Shown here piece by piece: positions 20,701-29,998 of a DNA stretch of 64,000 nucleotides. How positions within the stretch are numbered: the first letter of the stretch is position 1; every line of letters starts with the position of its first letter. Made by a program: the position numbers and the translations under genes. The DNA lies in NCBI GenBank assembly GCA_036867785.1, contig CP145427.1:434001-498000 (forward strand), written 5' to 3'. Below the pieces are notes generated by a model, which made no database searches, was not told the origin of the DNA, and saw nothing but the letters and a program-made list of their open reading frames with translations. Source of the DNA: Plasmodiophora brassicae. Taxonomy: Eukaryota > Endomyxa: Phytomyxea > Phytomyxea > Plasmodiophorida.

Positions 20701-22607
20701 CGAACAGGACGAGCATCTGCTTTGAAGTGTAGTTTCAGTGGACTTACTTTCGCAGGTGGATCACGGCCAAGCTTCGTTCGCCATATGTCTTTGTGTCGAT
20801 TGACAGTTGTGCGTAGACGCGGGACTTGATCGTTAGGGAAACCGGAGTCAGTTGCACGTTGTATCATCCGGTCTATTGCCCTGTCCACGTCTGTATCGGA
20901 GTGTTCTCCGATTTCGACATCATAGTCGTCACCCGGATCATTGGTGTCCAATTGGGGCTCATGATCGCGAGTTGTTCCACTTACCTCCGGGTGTCTTACC
21001 GCTCTCATCGTGATCCCTTGACCACCTGGGGCGTGACGTTCCGGGGTCGGATCCGCTTCGATGATGATAGGACCATTTGCCTCGATTAACATCTCCTTCA
21101 GTTGTGTAGCTGGATTGATACCCAACGCGTCCAGTTCCGGGGCTCCTAAAAGGACAATGTCATCAGATAGGTCTTCGCGACATACGTTGATTTCCCGCCC
21201 GCGTAGATGTGCAGGTTTGCCATGCGAAGGTGGGACAATGGTGATGTCCACGATCGCTGTGGCGACAATTGTTGTCGTAGCCCCGATCGTTGCAAGTTTC
21301 GCCTCCGTTGGATGGTCGAACACTTTGACTGGGACATGCTGGATGGCTTGAATCCGTAGCAGTTGCGATTGCGAAATGACGGTCTTCGTCGCACCACTAT
21401 CGGCTTCGAATGGAAGGTCGAGCGAGTTCTGGAAGCGAAGTCTCATAGGGGACGGTGTTGACGGCGACGGCGGGCCCATGCGCTTTGCCGTGTCTGCGTT
21501 GCCCTTACTCTCCTCCTTCTCTTTGCGCTCTTTCTGGAACTTTTCAATGGCAGCTTTGCGTTCTCCTTGAGTTGCCTTCGGGCACACTTGGACCCAGTGC
21601 TGCTCCTTGCAGATTAGGCAACCTGCCTTTGGAGGATCCTTACCTTCGAAACGTTTTCGGATGTGCTCGGGGATGTCCCTCGATTCGTCTTTCGTTTGCG
21701 ATGTGGACGATTGAGCTGTCTTCAGTCCGATCGGATTTGTCGGATGCTTGCCGCCATTCCTATTCGGAGCAACAACGTCCTTACCTTTCTTACCTGCAGG
21801 TGGGGACATGGTCTGCGCTGGAGACTTCTTCTTCTCAGCTTGCAGCCGGAAGTGTTTGTCCTGCTCTTTGGCAAGACGGTCGACGAGGTCGAAGAATTTG
21901 AGCTCGTCCTTCTCAGCGTCCCTGCACCCTCCGAACTCGATCGCGCGTTCGACTAGAACCGCAAGGTCAGTGGGACGGATACCTCCGCGTAATACCTTGA
22001 TCTTGCGCTTGGTTCCTTTCGTTCCTTTGGCGTATGTGTCTTGTAGCCCATAGTCGTCGATTAGCTCATCGAACTTGGCGAAGAAAGACGTGACACGTTC
22101 CTCAATACTCTTGATTGACAGGTTCATGACCACTGTCTTCGTGAGAAGCGCCTTGATGTCTGTCGAACTCTCGACATCAGCCTCCCTGCGTTGGACTGAC
22201 CTCAAGTAGCTCATGATGTCGCCATCCGTGATCGTGCTGGCGGGTTGACGTAGGCGATATTTCGACATCCCTCTGAGGACGTCCTCGGTAATGCATGACT
22301 TCACCGTTGGCGGATGAATATCCTCCTTGTAGATCAGTCGGCGCTCGTTAACGATCTCGACGTGTTTCCTATATTTCTTGAGGAAATCGTTAATTCCGTC
22401 CTTGGCCGTAAGGCTCAGGGTACGTAGGATGGGCGGTTTCAAAGGCATAAAGATCGGGCTCTTACCGTGCAGGTTTGTTGACTGAAGCCCTCGATCGATT
22501 TCGTCATCTGTCGACGATTCATGCTCCTTGGCCTCGGCGTCGGAGTTGGTCCTGGCGTCGTCCTCCATCTGTAGACGAACGGGCGCTCTGCGGCCACCTC
22601 CTGCCAT
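17718..22607 (-). CDS. Gag-Pol polyprotein of the Ty3/gypsy element
   Basis: A single frame of 1629 aa starts 44 nt inside the upstream LTR. In order: gag with a CCHC-type knuckle (CLICKEQHWVQVC, about residues 328-342, spacing C-x2-C-x3-H-x4-C, one residue short of the usual); protease (EADSGAT, near 400); reverse transcriptase (GYWQFPLHP; active site WIDD instead of YxDD, near 789); RNase H (LFPDASDR, IEKEAYAI, FTDHRNL); integrase with HHCC finger (HMGLSGHQ ... KCLHCLRNK) and D,D,E (HYDFLFL, SDRGTHF, NGTVEVV); and a C-terminal chromodomain (ELLINWIGFDATDNSWEPY). Gag and pol share one frame, so no frameshift is needed. The chromodomain probably directs integration to marked chromatin. Confidence 0.97.
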   Translation of the reverse strand: MAGGGRRAPVRLQMEDDARTNSDAEAKEHESSTDDEIDRGLQSTNLHGKSPIFMPLKPPILRTLSLTAKDGINDFLKKYRKHVEIVNERRLIYKEDIHPPTVKSCITEDVLRGMSKYRLRQPASTITDGDIMSYLRSVQRREADVESSTDIKALLTKTVVMNLSIKSIEERVTSFFAKFDELIDDYGLQDTYAKGTKGTKRKIKVLRGGIRPTDLAVLVERAIEFGGCRDAEKDELKFFDLVDRLAKEQDKHFRLQAEKKKSPAQTMSPPAGKKGKDVVAPNRNGGKHPTNPIGLKTAQSSTSQTKDESRDIPEHIRKRFEGKDPPKAGCLICKEQHWVQVCPKATQGERKAAIEKFQKERKEKEESKGNADTAKRMGPPSPSTPSPMRLRFQNSLDLPFEADSGATKTVISQSQLLRIQAIQHVPVKVFDHPTEAKLATIGATTTIVATAIVDITIVPPSHGKPAHLRGREINVCREDLSDDIVLLGAPELDALGINPATQLKEMLIEANGPIIIEADPTPERHAPGGQGITMRAVRHPEVSGTTRDHEPQLDTNDPGDDYDVEIGEHSDTDVDRAIDRMIQRATDSGFPNDQVPRLRTTVNRHKDIWRTKLGRDPPAKVSPLKLHFKADARPVRCRTRRYTLEHQKFMDDHVGTLAENDFVYRNPHSRYASPCLVVDKKDTEVRGHRLTVDINEAVNKQTERIAWPMPHIDIILTYLRSATIFMLFDAFKGYWQFPLHPDSQEACSFMTHIATFTPRRIIQGIADCVFAFQAGMQQVLGKLLYICALLWIDDILGYVSGFGAYMDTLESLLNAFDEFGVKLNPDRCQLYLTSVTWCGRVISADGVSFDRSYLNALHDLSTPITAADLQQFLSGLNWVRSVIPQFAAHVHPLQDLLLSASRSVSSLKKSHLRRVRLADIGWTTDHLTSFNSLKHRLSEAMTLAHPKDEWIMCLFPDASDRFWSVFLSQIPPEDIDLPYGEQHHEPLSFISGTFRGSQLKWATIEKEAYAIIEGCYRLRHFISMSKLALRIFTDHRNLVFILNPASVARISRTTGDRLERWRLQIIDLDFHIEHIAGEDNVWADLATRWGVALQPLSSFSPPSFRSIRHMAINLDFDDYKMTDEFIWPSVDEISNAQTDYIRQHDLSAVSDILQLEGDMSLHLSPESGWRTPDNQLWVPSHALQLRIAVISHMGLSGHQPAASTISSIAQLFWWPDLDSFVRAFVDKCLHCLRNKDSMIPRPFGTAMHADKPNKVIHYDFLFLSKPRPGDSHQLRYVLVLKDDATAFVELIPCQFADHSVVAESLLDWFKRFGIVFQHVSDRGTHFKNAVIAELNSRLHCNHHFTTAYTPWANGTVEVVNKRLLFLLKSLLSELNLPFQDWPYVLPLINMTVNHTVRSSVGYAPVTMFTGLPPSTPISIIFNKRIDAVIDVPLTPDRLKEMTTELIDSLEDMHKAVARTRTHLRDLKQRARRRRRNVREINFTTGDYVLVANHGKHSKSEYNWTGPAQIIDTSNDWVYRVRDLLTDRISDVHAQRLMFYADAHLNVTSSLKHNIALTGVAYQVNAVEDIRVNSTSGDTELLINWIGFDATDNSWEPYSVMAADVPDIVRAFLERQAEGDPLCSRLLADF

Positions 22608-22650
22608 TAAGTGAGTTCGTTTGCTTGGGGCTCTTTGCGCAAGAAGCTTC

Positions 22651-22847
22651 TGTGCTAACGCCGCCGCTGCCCACTACGGGGGCGGTCGGTCGCAAGAGTC
22701 GGCGCCTGGTGATATAACGAACTGATGTATTTGGACAGGATCGTCACAGCAAGGGCCGCTGCGGGGTCGAGTACGGTCATGATCATGTGACCGGGTGGCA
22801 GCAGCATCTGAGCAGCATCATCTGAGTACTGGTACTCTGGATGAACA
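22651..22847 (-). repeat. LTR, upstream (5') copy in element orientation
   Basis: Identical to 17512-17708. It would contain the promoter driving gag-pol toward lower coordinates. The five bases after it (CTGCG) repeat the left target site. Confidence 0.97.
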
Positions 22848-22852
22848 CTGCG

Positions 22853-23163
22853 GCAACGTCCTCAGATGTACGCGCAGGGAGTCGTGGTGGCGGAACCCCA
22901 CCGGGATGATTTCGGCAATGTGGACAACACTGCAATGGGCGAACTGGGACACGATTGCAACCGTGTTTCTGGTTCCGCACTAGGGCACGTTCCCAGGGTG
23001 CCCTCCGGGATCCACCTGGACGTTGTCGCCTCAGCATCACGTATCTTCGTGGCCCGCCCGCGGGGGTTTTGCTGCGAACCGCGTGGTGGGCCCCTGTACC
23101 ATTCGATGCGGGCGACATCGCGACTGGAACGTTTTATTCTGCTGGGTAGGCTAGGGCCGGGGC
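22853..23163. other. Right flank of the LTR element, no clear gene
   Basis: A 311-bp stretch with open frames but no domain. Joining the two flanks at CTGCG gives a continuous open frame across the insertion point, so a coding sequence may have been disrupted; this is weak evidence. Confidence 0.4.
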
Positions 23164-23703
23164 TCAAGCGTCGTCGAGGGCGTCCACGCCGGCACCGGGC
23201 GGCCTGGAGGGCGGGTCGCGCGCCGGAGCGTCGCCCGGTTTCTGTGGGGGAGCCGCGCCCGGCAACGACATGGCGGTCAACGGGGTGCTGCTGGCCGGTG
23301 GCGCCGGGTGCCCCGGCGGCGTCGGGATCGCAGGCGAGGTCGGCGTCTTTACGATAATGATCGGCGGATCCGTGAACGGCAACTGCATTGATACCGGCGC
23401 CGGGGGCGAAGTTGGTGGTGGCGGCGGCGGCGGCGGCGGCGACGTTGGCGCGGAAGCGAGCGTGGCGGTTGGGAACGCGTTACTAGGTAGGGCAACCAGG
23501 GCGCAGATGTACCCGTACTGGTACCCAGGGGCCAACGACGGCAAGGGCGTTGGTGCTGGCGCCTGCGAGAGCCCTGGCGTGACACACGGGCACGGTGCGG
23601 TAGGTGCAGAGGCGCGCGGGTGCAGCGTGCCGGGCACCACTGGGTACCCGACGGACCCGGCGACGACCTGCAGGACCGCTCCCATGACGATGGCAATGCG
23701 CAT
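23164..23703 (-). CDS. Secreted Pro-rich protein
   Basis: A 179-aa frame from ATG 23703. The leader is MRIAIVMGAVLQVVAGSVG, a good signal peptide. The mature part is Pro/Thr/Ser/Ala-rich with a run of nine Pro (about residues 90-98) and motifs such as PTSPAIPTPPGHPAPP, like an O-glycosylated wall or surface protein. There are few Cys and no membrane span. No family is recognised. It may contain a small intron, but the unspliced frame is open end to end. Confidence 0.6.
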   Translation of the reverse strand: MRIAIVMGAVLQVVAGSVGYPVVPGTLHPRASAPTAPCPCVTPGLSQAPAPTPLPSLAPGYQYGYICALVALPSNAFPTATLASAPTSPPPPPPPPPTSPPAPVSMQLPFTDPPIIIVKTPTSPAIPTPPGHPAPPASSTPLTAMSLPGAAPPQKPGDAPARDPPSRPPGAGVDALDDA

Positions 23704-23843
23704 CGGGGATCGTCAGTGAGCGGAACGGCCCGGAACCGGGTTAACGACGGGCGGCTCGGCCGATCTCCGACCCGCGCTCGTGTCCACAACACGGTCTGCA
23801 TAAGTTACGAGGCAACGTTGTTAGTACAGGTGAGGCGCCTTCT

Positions 23844-24470
23844 CTAGGACTGGTCGTAATCGTCGAGGTCGTCGAGCGAGTTCTCGTCGTAGATGTCGCT
23901 TCCGACGCCGTCGTCGTCGCTCTCTGTGTCTTCCTCCGGGTACGACATGTTCGGGTTGTTGGACGCGTTCGAGTCCTCATCGTCCCAGTTGGCCTCCTCG
24001 TCGGTGTCGGCCTCGAAGATTAGCGGCTCCGCGTCGTCGTCGATGCTGATGAGCGCACTAGGCGAAGATCACCGATTACGATTGGACAGCACGTGCAGAG
24101 CGCGACATCCCCGACCTGTTGTTGATCTGCGCAGCGGAAGCCGCGCCTTCGCAGACGAACACGTCCCAAACAAATTCATCGGCGTCCTTCTGCGACCCAC
24201 CGGTCAGATCACATCGACCAACAGCGTCGACCATCGCTTACGACGTCACCGATATCAGCGCGGTACTTCTCCATCAGTCGCTCGTAGTTTGTCGAGCCAG
24301 ACCGACCTGGCGCCAGCGGGTCCACATCGATATACCGGAAATGCGCACTGGCATCATACCGGCCGTTCGAATCCTGCATTGACCAACGTAAGACGGCCAT
24401 CTGTACAGAAACCCAATGGGCACTACTACCCGAAGGCGCTCCTGAAACGATGCGTCGAGCAATTGCTCGT
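23844..24470 (-). CDS. IWR1: Iwr1-like RNA polymerase II nuclear import factor; 5' end not resolved
   Basis: Three 3' exons join cleanly (24373-24242, 24189-24116, 24045-23844; introns 52 and 70 nt). They are preceded by an exon ending at 24430 (LLDASFQERLR; intron 24429-24374). The product has DADEFVWDVFVCEG, then the acidic signature DDEDSNASNNPNMSYPEED and an acidic tail (SDIYDENSLDD). This matches the Iwr1/SLC7A6OS family, which links assembled Pol II to importin. The N-terminal exon(s), expected to carry a basic NLS, must lie between about 24500 and 25250; a frame starting MAQRLPSWTIQRVNE at 25246 is one candidate. The gene is head-to-head with the Rab11-like gene. Confidence 0.75.
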
Positions 24471-25413
24471 TGTTACATGTTTCGATCCGTCGAAACACTG
24501 CTCCCCATGGTCAGAATTGCTCGGGAACGACGCACACATTTGACTGACGTTTGGCACTTGAACTGGGATCGCTTGCGACGACGAGGCCGGTGAATCGGCT
24601 TGAAAGTGACGCCGTGGTAGCCCGTTTAGCGGACGGTGCATTGACAACTGACGTAAACCGTCAAGAACATTGCAGAGGAAGTACTACAGAATATTCCACC
24701 AAATACCTAGATCGTCTACGGGTAAGCATAATCGCGGCCGTTTGACGCGGACGACGACGATCGGTGCCTGGCCACCAGACATTCACCGGATGAAATCACG
24801 CGGCAATGCGGCCAGTCGTTGCGGAGTCCGCTTCGGAGTCCGTGACGCAGAGCAGGGCATTACCGTCACGCCATACAACTGGGAACACTTACACGACGGA
24901 CAACAGGGAGCACGTCGAAACCGGCAGTAAAGTGCCGATGGAAGTGCAGGAGAGTGCTCGGAAAGTGTCGACTCCATAGTTGGCCGATCAGCACTGGGCG
25001 TGCACTAATGCAGCAGTTAACGCCCGTACTGTCGCGATAGTGCGTCGCAGAAGCCTTCAGGCCGGCAGTCTTGTACGGTTTGGGTTTCGTCGCGAGCACG
25101 AAGCGTAAAATGGTGTTACTACAATGCTCCGCACGGTCCTTCCTCTCTGACGAGACGGACCACAATATACGTTGACGTCGACGTCCCGGCGTCGGTTGCG
25201 ACTCATTCACTCGCTGGATTGTCCATGAAGGCAACCGCTGAGCCATCTTCCAGCTATTGTTCCTTTTTGAGAGACAACAACGAAAACTAAGCAACCGCCG
25301 TTATACAATCGATCTGATGGTGCGACTAAGTAGGATAGTATACCGGGGGTATTACGTTCGCGTTAGTACTAGATCGATCGACCCGTCCTCTCCATTGACG
25401 TTGGGCGTCACAC

Positions 25414-26235
25414 ATGGCGTCTGGCGCGCCGTCCGATGCATCGCCGACGACGTCATCAGCGCCGACGGTCTTCTACGAAAAGCTGTACAAGCTCGTCGTC
25501 GTTGGCGACAGCGGGGTTGGCAAGACCAACATCATAAATCGCTTCTGCAGGGGCAAGTTCGTCCACGAGGAGAAGTCGACTATCGGTGCGCACTTCCCAC
25601 GCCTAACACGATTCCTGCATGGTTCTAACGAGCACAGGTGTGGAGTTCGCTACAAAGATTCTGGACATGGACGATGGTCGCCGCGTCAAGGCGCAGATCT
25701 GGGATACTGCCGGCCAGGAGCGGTAAGCGCGACCTCCAGCTGCGAATTCAAAATCGTCTTCAGCTTGCACTGCACAGGTACCGCGCCATTACGAGCGCCT
25801 ACTACCGGGGGTCACTGGGCGCCTTGCTCGTCTTCAGCATCACTGATCGTGAATCGTTCAAGAACGTCCCGCGCTGGCTGAAAGAGCTTCGGGACCATAC
25901 CGGACCTGAGCTTGTGGTAATCCTGGTTGGTACCAAAGCGGACCTGACCGCTGGACGGGTTGTTACCCGCGATGAAGCTCTGGCGCTGAAGTTCCCGTAC
26001 TTCGAGGTCAGCGCGAAATCAGGCGACAACGTCACCGAAGCCGTCACCCGCCTTGTCAAAGACGTGCACGCAATCCACCATTCCCGAAGCGGGACGGGGA
26101 CATCCCCGGGCGGAAAGGTTCGCGTAAGCAAGCAACATCGACCTTGTCGCCAGCGACACCATGTCCTAAACATCCCTGTAGGTGCATATACAGGATCCCC
26201 ATGCCGCGAGCGCTTCCCGCTCCCGCTGCTGTTGA
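25414..26235 (+). CDS. RAB11: Rab11-family small GTPase
   Basis: Four exons (25414-25585, 25638-25722, 25778-26117, 26182-26235; introns 52, 55, 64 nt) encode 216 aa. G1 GDSGVGKT (31-38), switch I STIGVEFATK, G3 [19 protein letters not shown] (79-97), RWLKELRDH and G5 SAK are present, and the protein ends in Cys-Cys (215-216) for geranylgeranylation. The switch/RabF segments match Rab11, which acts in recycling endosome and post-Golgi traffic. The G4 motif is TKAD (138-141) rather than NKxD; Thr is tolerated in some GTPases but is unusual for Rab11. The last exon supplies the CC tail and would be missed without the intron at 26118-26181. Confidence 0.95.
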
Positions 26236-26368
26236 CATACGGGCAGACCAGAATCCGCTTTCCGCTGAAAGACACGATAAGCGCACCAGCAAGAATACTT
26301 GTGTTTTATACAGAACAGCAGAAGTTCTCACACGTTCAAGTCCTTGCCGACCAATGGGCAATATCAGT

Positions 26369-29300
26369 TTAACCGAAACAAACCCCGCTCGTTCGATGGC
26401 AACGCCATTCCCAGGGGAAAGTGACTCGGTACCGTAAAAACTGCCTGAGGTCGTCATACCGCCACCAGATCACATCGCGAACGTCGGCGTACCGATGAGC
26501 GCACGAGTCGGAAAGCTTGTACCAAATCAGACATGATGCCAAGATGGCGAGGGCTGCGCCAACAGCGACCACGACATAGACGACCGGTGCGACCGGCACT
26601 ACGATCGCCCATGTCGACGTCCTTTCAGAACCCTTGCAACCAGCGGCCATGCGACCTCGGCTAGAAGGAGCTTTAGCCATGTAACGGGAAACGGCCGCCG
26701 TCGAAGCAGCACCAGCCAGCATCGACATCGCGCGACGTATTCGTGTTGATCGCCATAACGACGCCCAACTGAACGACGATGTTTTCGTTGGCACTGGCAT
26801 CGATCGCCGGGAAATGAGGTCGGGCCGCACTGCCGCTGTTAATGCAAGGCTGGCGACCAGTAACGACGCTTTCGTCAGTGCTGGAACACCCGTAGGTACA
26901 GAGACCGTCGGCATTGGAGCTCCCTCCCCAATCGGTTCCAGCAAAGCCGCAAGTGCCGACTTGCACACATCGTCTCGGGCGATGTCGTATGGCGTAAGCC
27001 CATGCTGGTCCAGGGCAGAGACATTCCCGCCGTGCCGTGCGAGTTCCTGGATGACACGATCACGACCGTTCAGGGCGGCATAATGCAAGGGCGTGCGACC
27101 GTCCCGGTCCAGAGCGTTCACGTCGGCCCCGCACTGGAACAACCTTGCAATGAAACGGTGCCGACCGTGGATGGCGGCCACATGGACCGCTGTACGCCCT
27201 TTCAGATCGGCTTCGTTAATGGCGACGTCGTGCGCCATGAGTAAGTCCAGGACGCCCGGTAGGGTCCCGGACAAGGTGGCGACATGAAGCGCCGTTCGAC
27301 CTTTGTCATTCTTCAGGTTGGCAGGGAGACCATTGGACAGCAGGAAGGCGACGTCGGCCGTCACGTTCCGGCACAGGCGATACGCTTGCACGACGAGATG
27401 AAGAACGGAGTCGCCCTCCCAGTTCAGACGCCCTGGGTAGATACGCCGGTGCTTCTTCAACAGGTGCCAGAACATGCCATGATCGCCGGATGACGCTGCC
27501 GCCATCCAGGCAATCGACTCAGGCATGCGTTCTGGTGTCGTTACCGTGAGTTTCGACGATCTGTCAGAAGACGTCCCCCCAGAACTTCGTATTGTTTCTA
27601 CTGCCTCTTGCCGCGATCGTGCAACGGCAATGTCCAGCGGCGTCAATCCGTCCCAGGTCTGCACGTTGATGGCGTCTTTCATGATACAAGTCATGGCGGG
27701 CAGATTGCGACTTCCAGAATCCGCCAGGGTGTGCATTGGTGTCCAGCTCGGGTTGGCGGCGGCACTCGTGAACTTGAACCGTAACGGGTACAACTGCCTA
27801 ACAACGGCAACATCGCCCCGCATGATAGCGTCATGTAATTCCTGCTCTGGATCAACAGGCACGGTCAAGACATCGTCGATCATGTCCTGGATCTGCCGAT
27901 CGCCTAGTGCTGTTAATGACTGCAGGTCCATTGCGATGACGCGCCATCCGTGTCGCATGAGGCACCGGTATTTGAACCTGTGGACAGCACGAGGGACACC
28001 TAACCTCGCGCTATACTTCGCTTCGCTCTTGGACAGGATCACAACGTTCGCGGAACAGGTCACGTACGCAGAAGGCACAAGGAGACCCGTCCATGGGCAC
28101 CGGTAGTTTGAGCGCAGGCCAGTGGACAGGTTTCGTTGAGGAACGGAAGACGGAAGCTCGTCCGCGTCAGCAGTGAACACTTCCGCGCAGCGAGCGAAGA
28201 TACGAAGCAAGGAAGGGCATTGCACGGCAATCTTGGCGAAGTCAGAATTGGTCAACGAGATTTTCCACAGGTGCAGGAACGTCATCGTCTCCTTCAGCTT
28301 GTGGTCCAGGACGGTGTCGTTCAGGAAAAGAGGAAGGAGGCGCTCGACAACGATGGCCGAAACGGCCTTCGGCTTGTCGATCAATGCAAACACGTACAGA
28401 ATCCTGGCAATCGTGTGCACGTTCAGGTCGGCGACCTTATCGATGACGGCGGCCGTGAACGTCTCCAGAAGGTTTGTCGCAGGAACGTCCTCTTCCGTCA
28501 TCACCTGCAGCGCAGCAACAACGTCGTCGACGTTGGCAATTATGTCAAAGGACGGCCCGCTGTAACTTGCAACGACCCGCAGAACATCGTTACTTGTCGG
28601 GTGAACATGCGTCGCGTACGTCGGGACAATAAGCGCAAGATGGCTTGCGCTCATCTTGGGGATACGTTCGATCAAGGCAGGGGCGATTGCTTGCAGAATC
28701 GAGGTGCGGAACGCGGATAACGCGTACTCAGTGGCAAGGACAATGTGCACGACGTGCTCGACATTCCAGATTTCGTCCCGTCGTCTTACGATGGCGCGCG
28801 CGATACGACGTTTCATCGGGTACCGTATGTGCATGGGCGCCGAGCTGAACGCGATGGCAAGCTGCGCGAGCTCATCCGGCCGCCAGCGGGCGAGGGCACG
28901 GTTGGACACTTCGTCGAACAGGGCGGGATCGCATGCGAACCGGGTGCGACGAAACGCGAGCAGGAGACGGAGAATCAGCTTGGAATCAATAGAACGACGA
29001 CGTTTGATGGCTTCGGTTGCGATCTCCTTGAAAAGGGCAGAGACGGGTAGCGAGTTCAGCGAACGACCAGAAGCGGTCTGCGCGGCGATGTTTGGGAAAA
29101 CGAGCGACAGGTCGAACGTGGCCTTTCGGGCGATGAGCGGCATCACCGGATGACCGGCGCCTGCGCTGGCATACGCGAACGCGACTCGGACGAGGTCCTC
29201 GGATGACATCGACGACACGTTGCGACTCAGACGATACGCGGACGCGGCGAACATGTCGACAGGATCGACGTCAGAACGCGTTGCGAGGCGCTCCAGAACC

Positions 29301-29998
29301 GCCACCAGGTCAACGGTGGCGAACTCCGACGGTCGTCGGCTGATCTCGTCGACGACGTCCTTGACGAACACTGCGTCGTCGTGGTGCAGGTCGTGCCCGC
29401 ACACATCGACGACCCGGGAAAGCTCATCAGCGGTCAGCAGCGACAACCGGGATTGAACCTGTCGCGACAGGTGCCGAAATGCAGAGGGGAACGCGCTCGA
29501 CCCGTTGCCGTTGCGAGACTTGGCGAATGTGGTGAACAACGAAACGAGCATGGGGGCAGAGAACGTGTCGATGTGCGGGACGATGTTCGGTTCGACGACG
29601 GTGAGGAGGGTATGGAACGAGGAACCGCGCAGAGCGACGTACGTCAGGTCGCTGATGCTGGTGATCAGGGCGGCTTGATGGGGGACGGGCATGGTGGCGA
29701 CCCGGGCAACGGTGTCGTCGGCGACTGCATCCAAGAAGGCCATCAGCGACAGGTCGCCGGCATGCGAATGGAAATGCGCGCGGCACGCCGACAGAATGGC
29801 GACGAGCGCGTCCGGCGTCGACGTGGCGAGTCGCGCGCGGGCCCGGTGGAGCCAGGCGCGGCGCTCGATCACGCTCGACAACCCCGGCAATGCGGAGACG
29901 AGGTCGTCGTCGACCTGGTAGGCGGCGCTGCACATGACGCCGACCTGCATGCCGGCGGGGACCAGGACGACGAGGAGGATGAGGAGGACGGCGGCCAT
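26369..29998 (-). CDS. RAP-domain (FASTK-like) protein fused to ankyrin repeats and a C-terminal membrane span
   Basis: One uninterrupted frame of 1209 aa starts at ATG 29998. N-terminus: hydrophobic leader (MAAVLLILLVVLVPAGMQV). Residues about 50-680 are helical repeats with recurring motifs (DLVRVAFAYASAG, DELAQLAIAFSSAP), like RAP/FASTK organellar RNA-binding proteins. A RAP-like domain follows (VHRFKYRCLMRHGWRVIAMD). Next come about four or five ankyrin repeats (DKGRTALHVATLSG, LKGRTAVHVAAIHGRHRFI, RDGRTPLHYAALNGRDRVI, QHGLTPYDIARD) and a C-terminal span (VVPVAPVVYVVVAVGAALAI). RAP proteins normally act in mitochondria or plastids; ankyrin and a tail anchor are not usual for them. It converges with Rab11 (134 bp apart). 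Confidence 0.75.
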   Translation of the reverse strand: MAAVLLILLVVLVPAGMQVGVMCSAAYQVDDDLVSALPGLSSVIERRAWLHRARARLATSTPDALVAILSACRAHFHSHAGDLSLMAFLDAVADDTVARVATMPVPHQAALITSISDLTYVALRGSSFHTLLTVVEPNIVPHIDTFSAPMLVSLFTTFAKSRNGNGSSAFPSAFRHLSRQVQSRLSLLTADELSRVVDVCGHDLHHDDAVFVKDVVDEISRRPSEFATVDLVAVLERLATRSDVDPVDMFAASAYRLSRNVSSMSSEDLVRVAFAYASAGAGHPVMPLIARKATFDLSLVFPNIAAQTASGRSLNSLPVSALFKEIATEAIKRRRSIDSKLILRLLLAFRRTRFACDPALFDEVSNRALARWRPDELAQLAIAFSSAPMHIRYPMKRRIARAIVRRRDEIWNVEHVVHIVLATEYALSAFRTSILQAIAPALIERIPKMSASHLALIVPTYATHVHPTSNDVLRVVASYSGPSFDIIANVDDVVAALQVMTEEDVPATNLLETFTAAVIDKVADLNVHTIARILYVFALIDKPKAVSAIVVERLLPLFLNDTVLDHKLKETMTFLHLWKISLTNSDFAKIAVQCPSLLRIFARCAEVFTADADELPSSVPQRNLSTGLRSNYRCPWTGLLVPSAYVTCSANVVILSKSEAKYSARLGVPRAVHRFKYRCLMRHGWRVIAMDLQSLTALGDRQIQDMIDDVLTVPVDPEQELHDAIMRGDVAVVRQLYPLRFKFTSAAANPSWTPMHTLADSGSRNLPAMTCIMKDAINVQTWDGLTPLDIAVARSRQEAVETIRSSGGTSSDRSSKLTVTTPERMPESIAWMAAASSGDHGMFWHLLKKHRRIYPGRLNWEGDSVLHLVVQAYRLCRNVTADVAFLLSNGLPANLKNDKGRTALHVATLSGTLPGVLDLLMAHDVAINEADLKGRTAVHVAAIHGRHRFIARLFQCGADVNALDRDGRTPLHYAALNGRDRVIQELARHGGNVSALDQHGLTPYDIARDDVCKSALAALLEPIGEGAPMPTVSVPTGVPALTKASLLVASLALTAAVRPDLISRRSMPVPTKTSSFSWASLWRSTRIRRAMSMLAGAASTAAVSRYMAKAPSSRGRMAAGCKGSERTSTWAIVVPVAPVVYVVVAVGAALAILASCLIWYKLSDSCAHRYADVRDVIWWRYDDLRQFLRYRVTFPWEWRCHRTSGVCFG

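Larger units (their letters stand above)
17512..22847 (-). mobile_element. Intact Ty3/gypsy LTR retrotransposon with chromodomain
   Basis: The 5336-bp element is read on the minus strand. Its LTRs are 17512-17708 and 22651-22847, each 197 bp, identical by eye, with TG...CA ends. Flanking CTGCG occurs on both sides (17507-17511, 22848-22852). One uninterrupted gag-pol frame fills the interior. A purine-rich tract (CACGGGGAG) directly precedes the downstream LTR. Identical LTRs, an exact target duplication and an open frame mark a recent, possibly still active insertion. The sequence following the upstream LTR (GAAGCTTCTTGCGC...) does not start with the usual TGG of a tRNA primer site. Confidence 0.97.
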
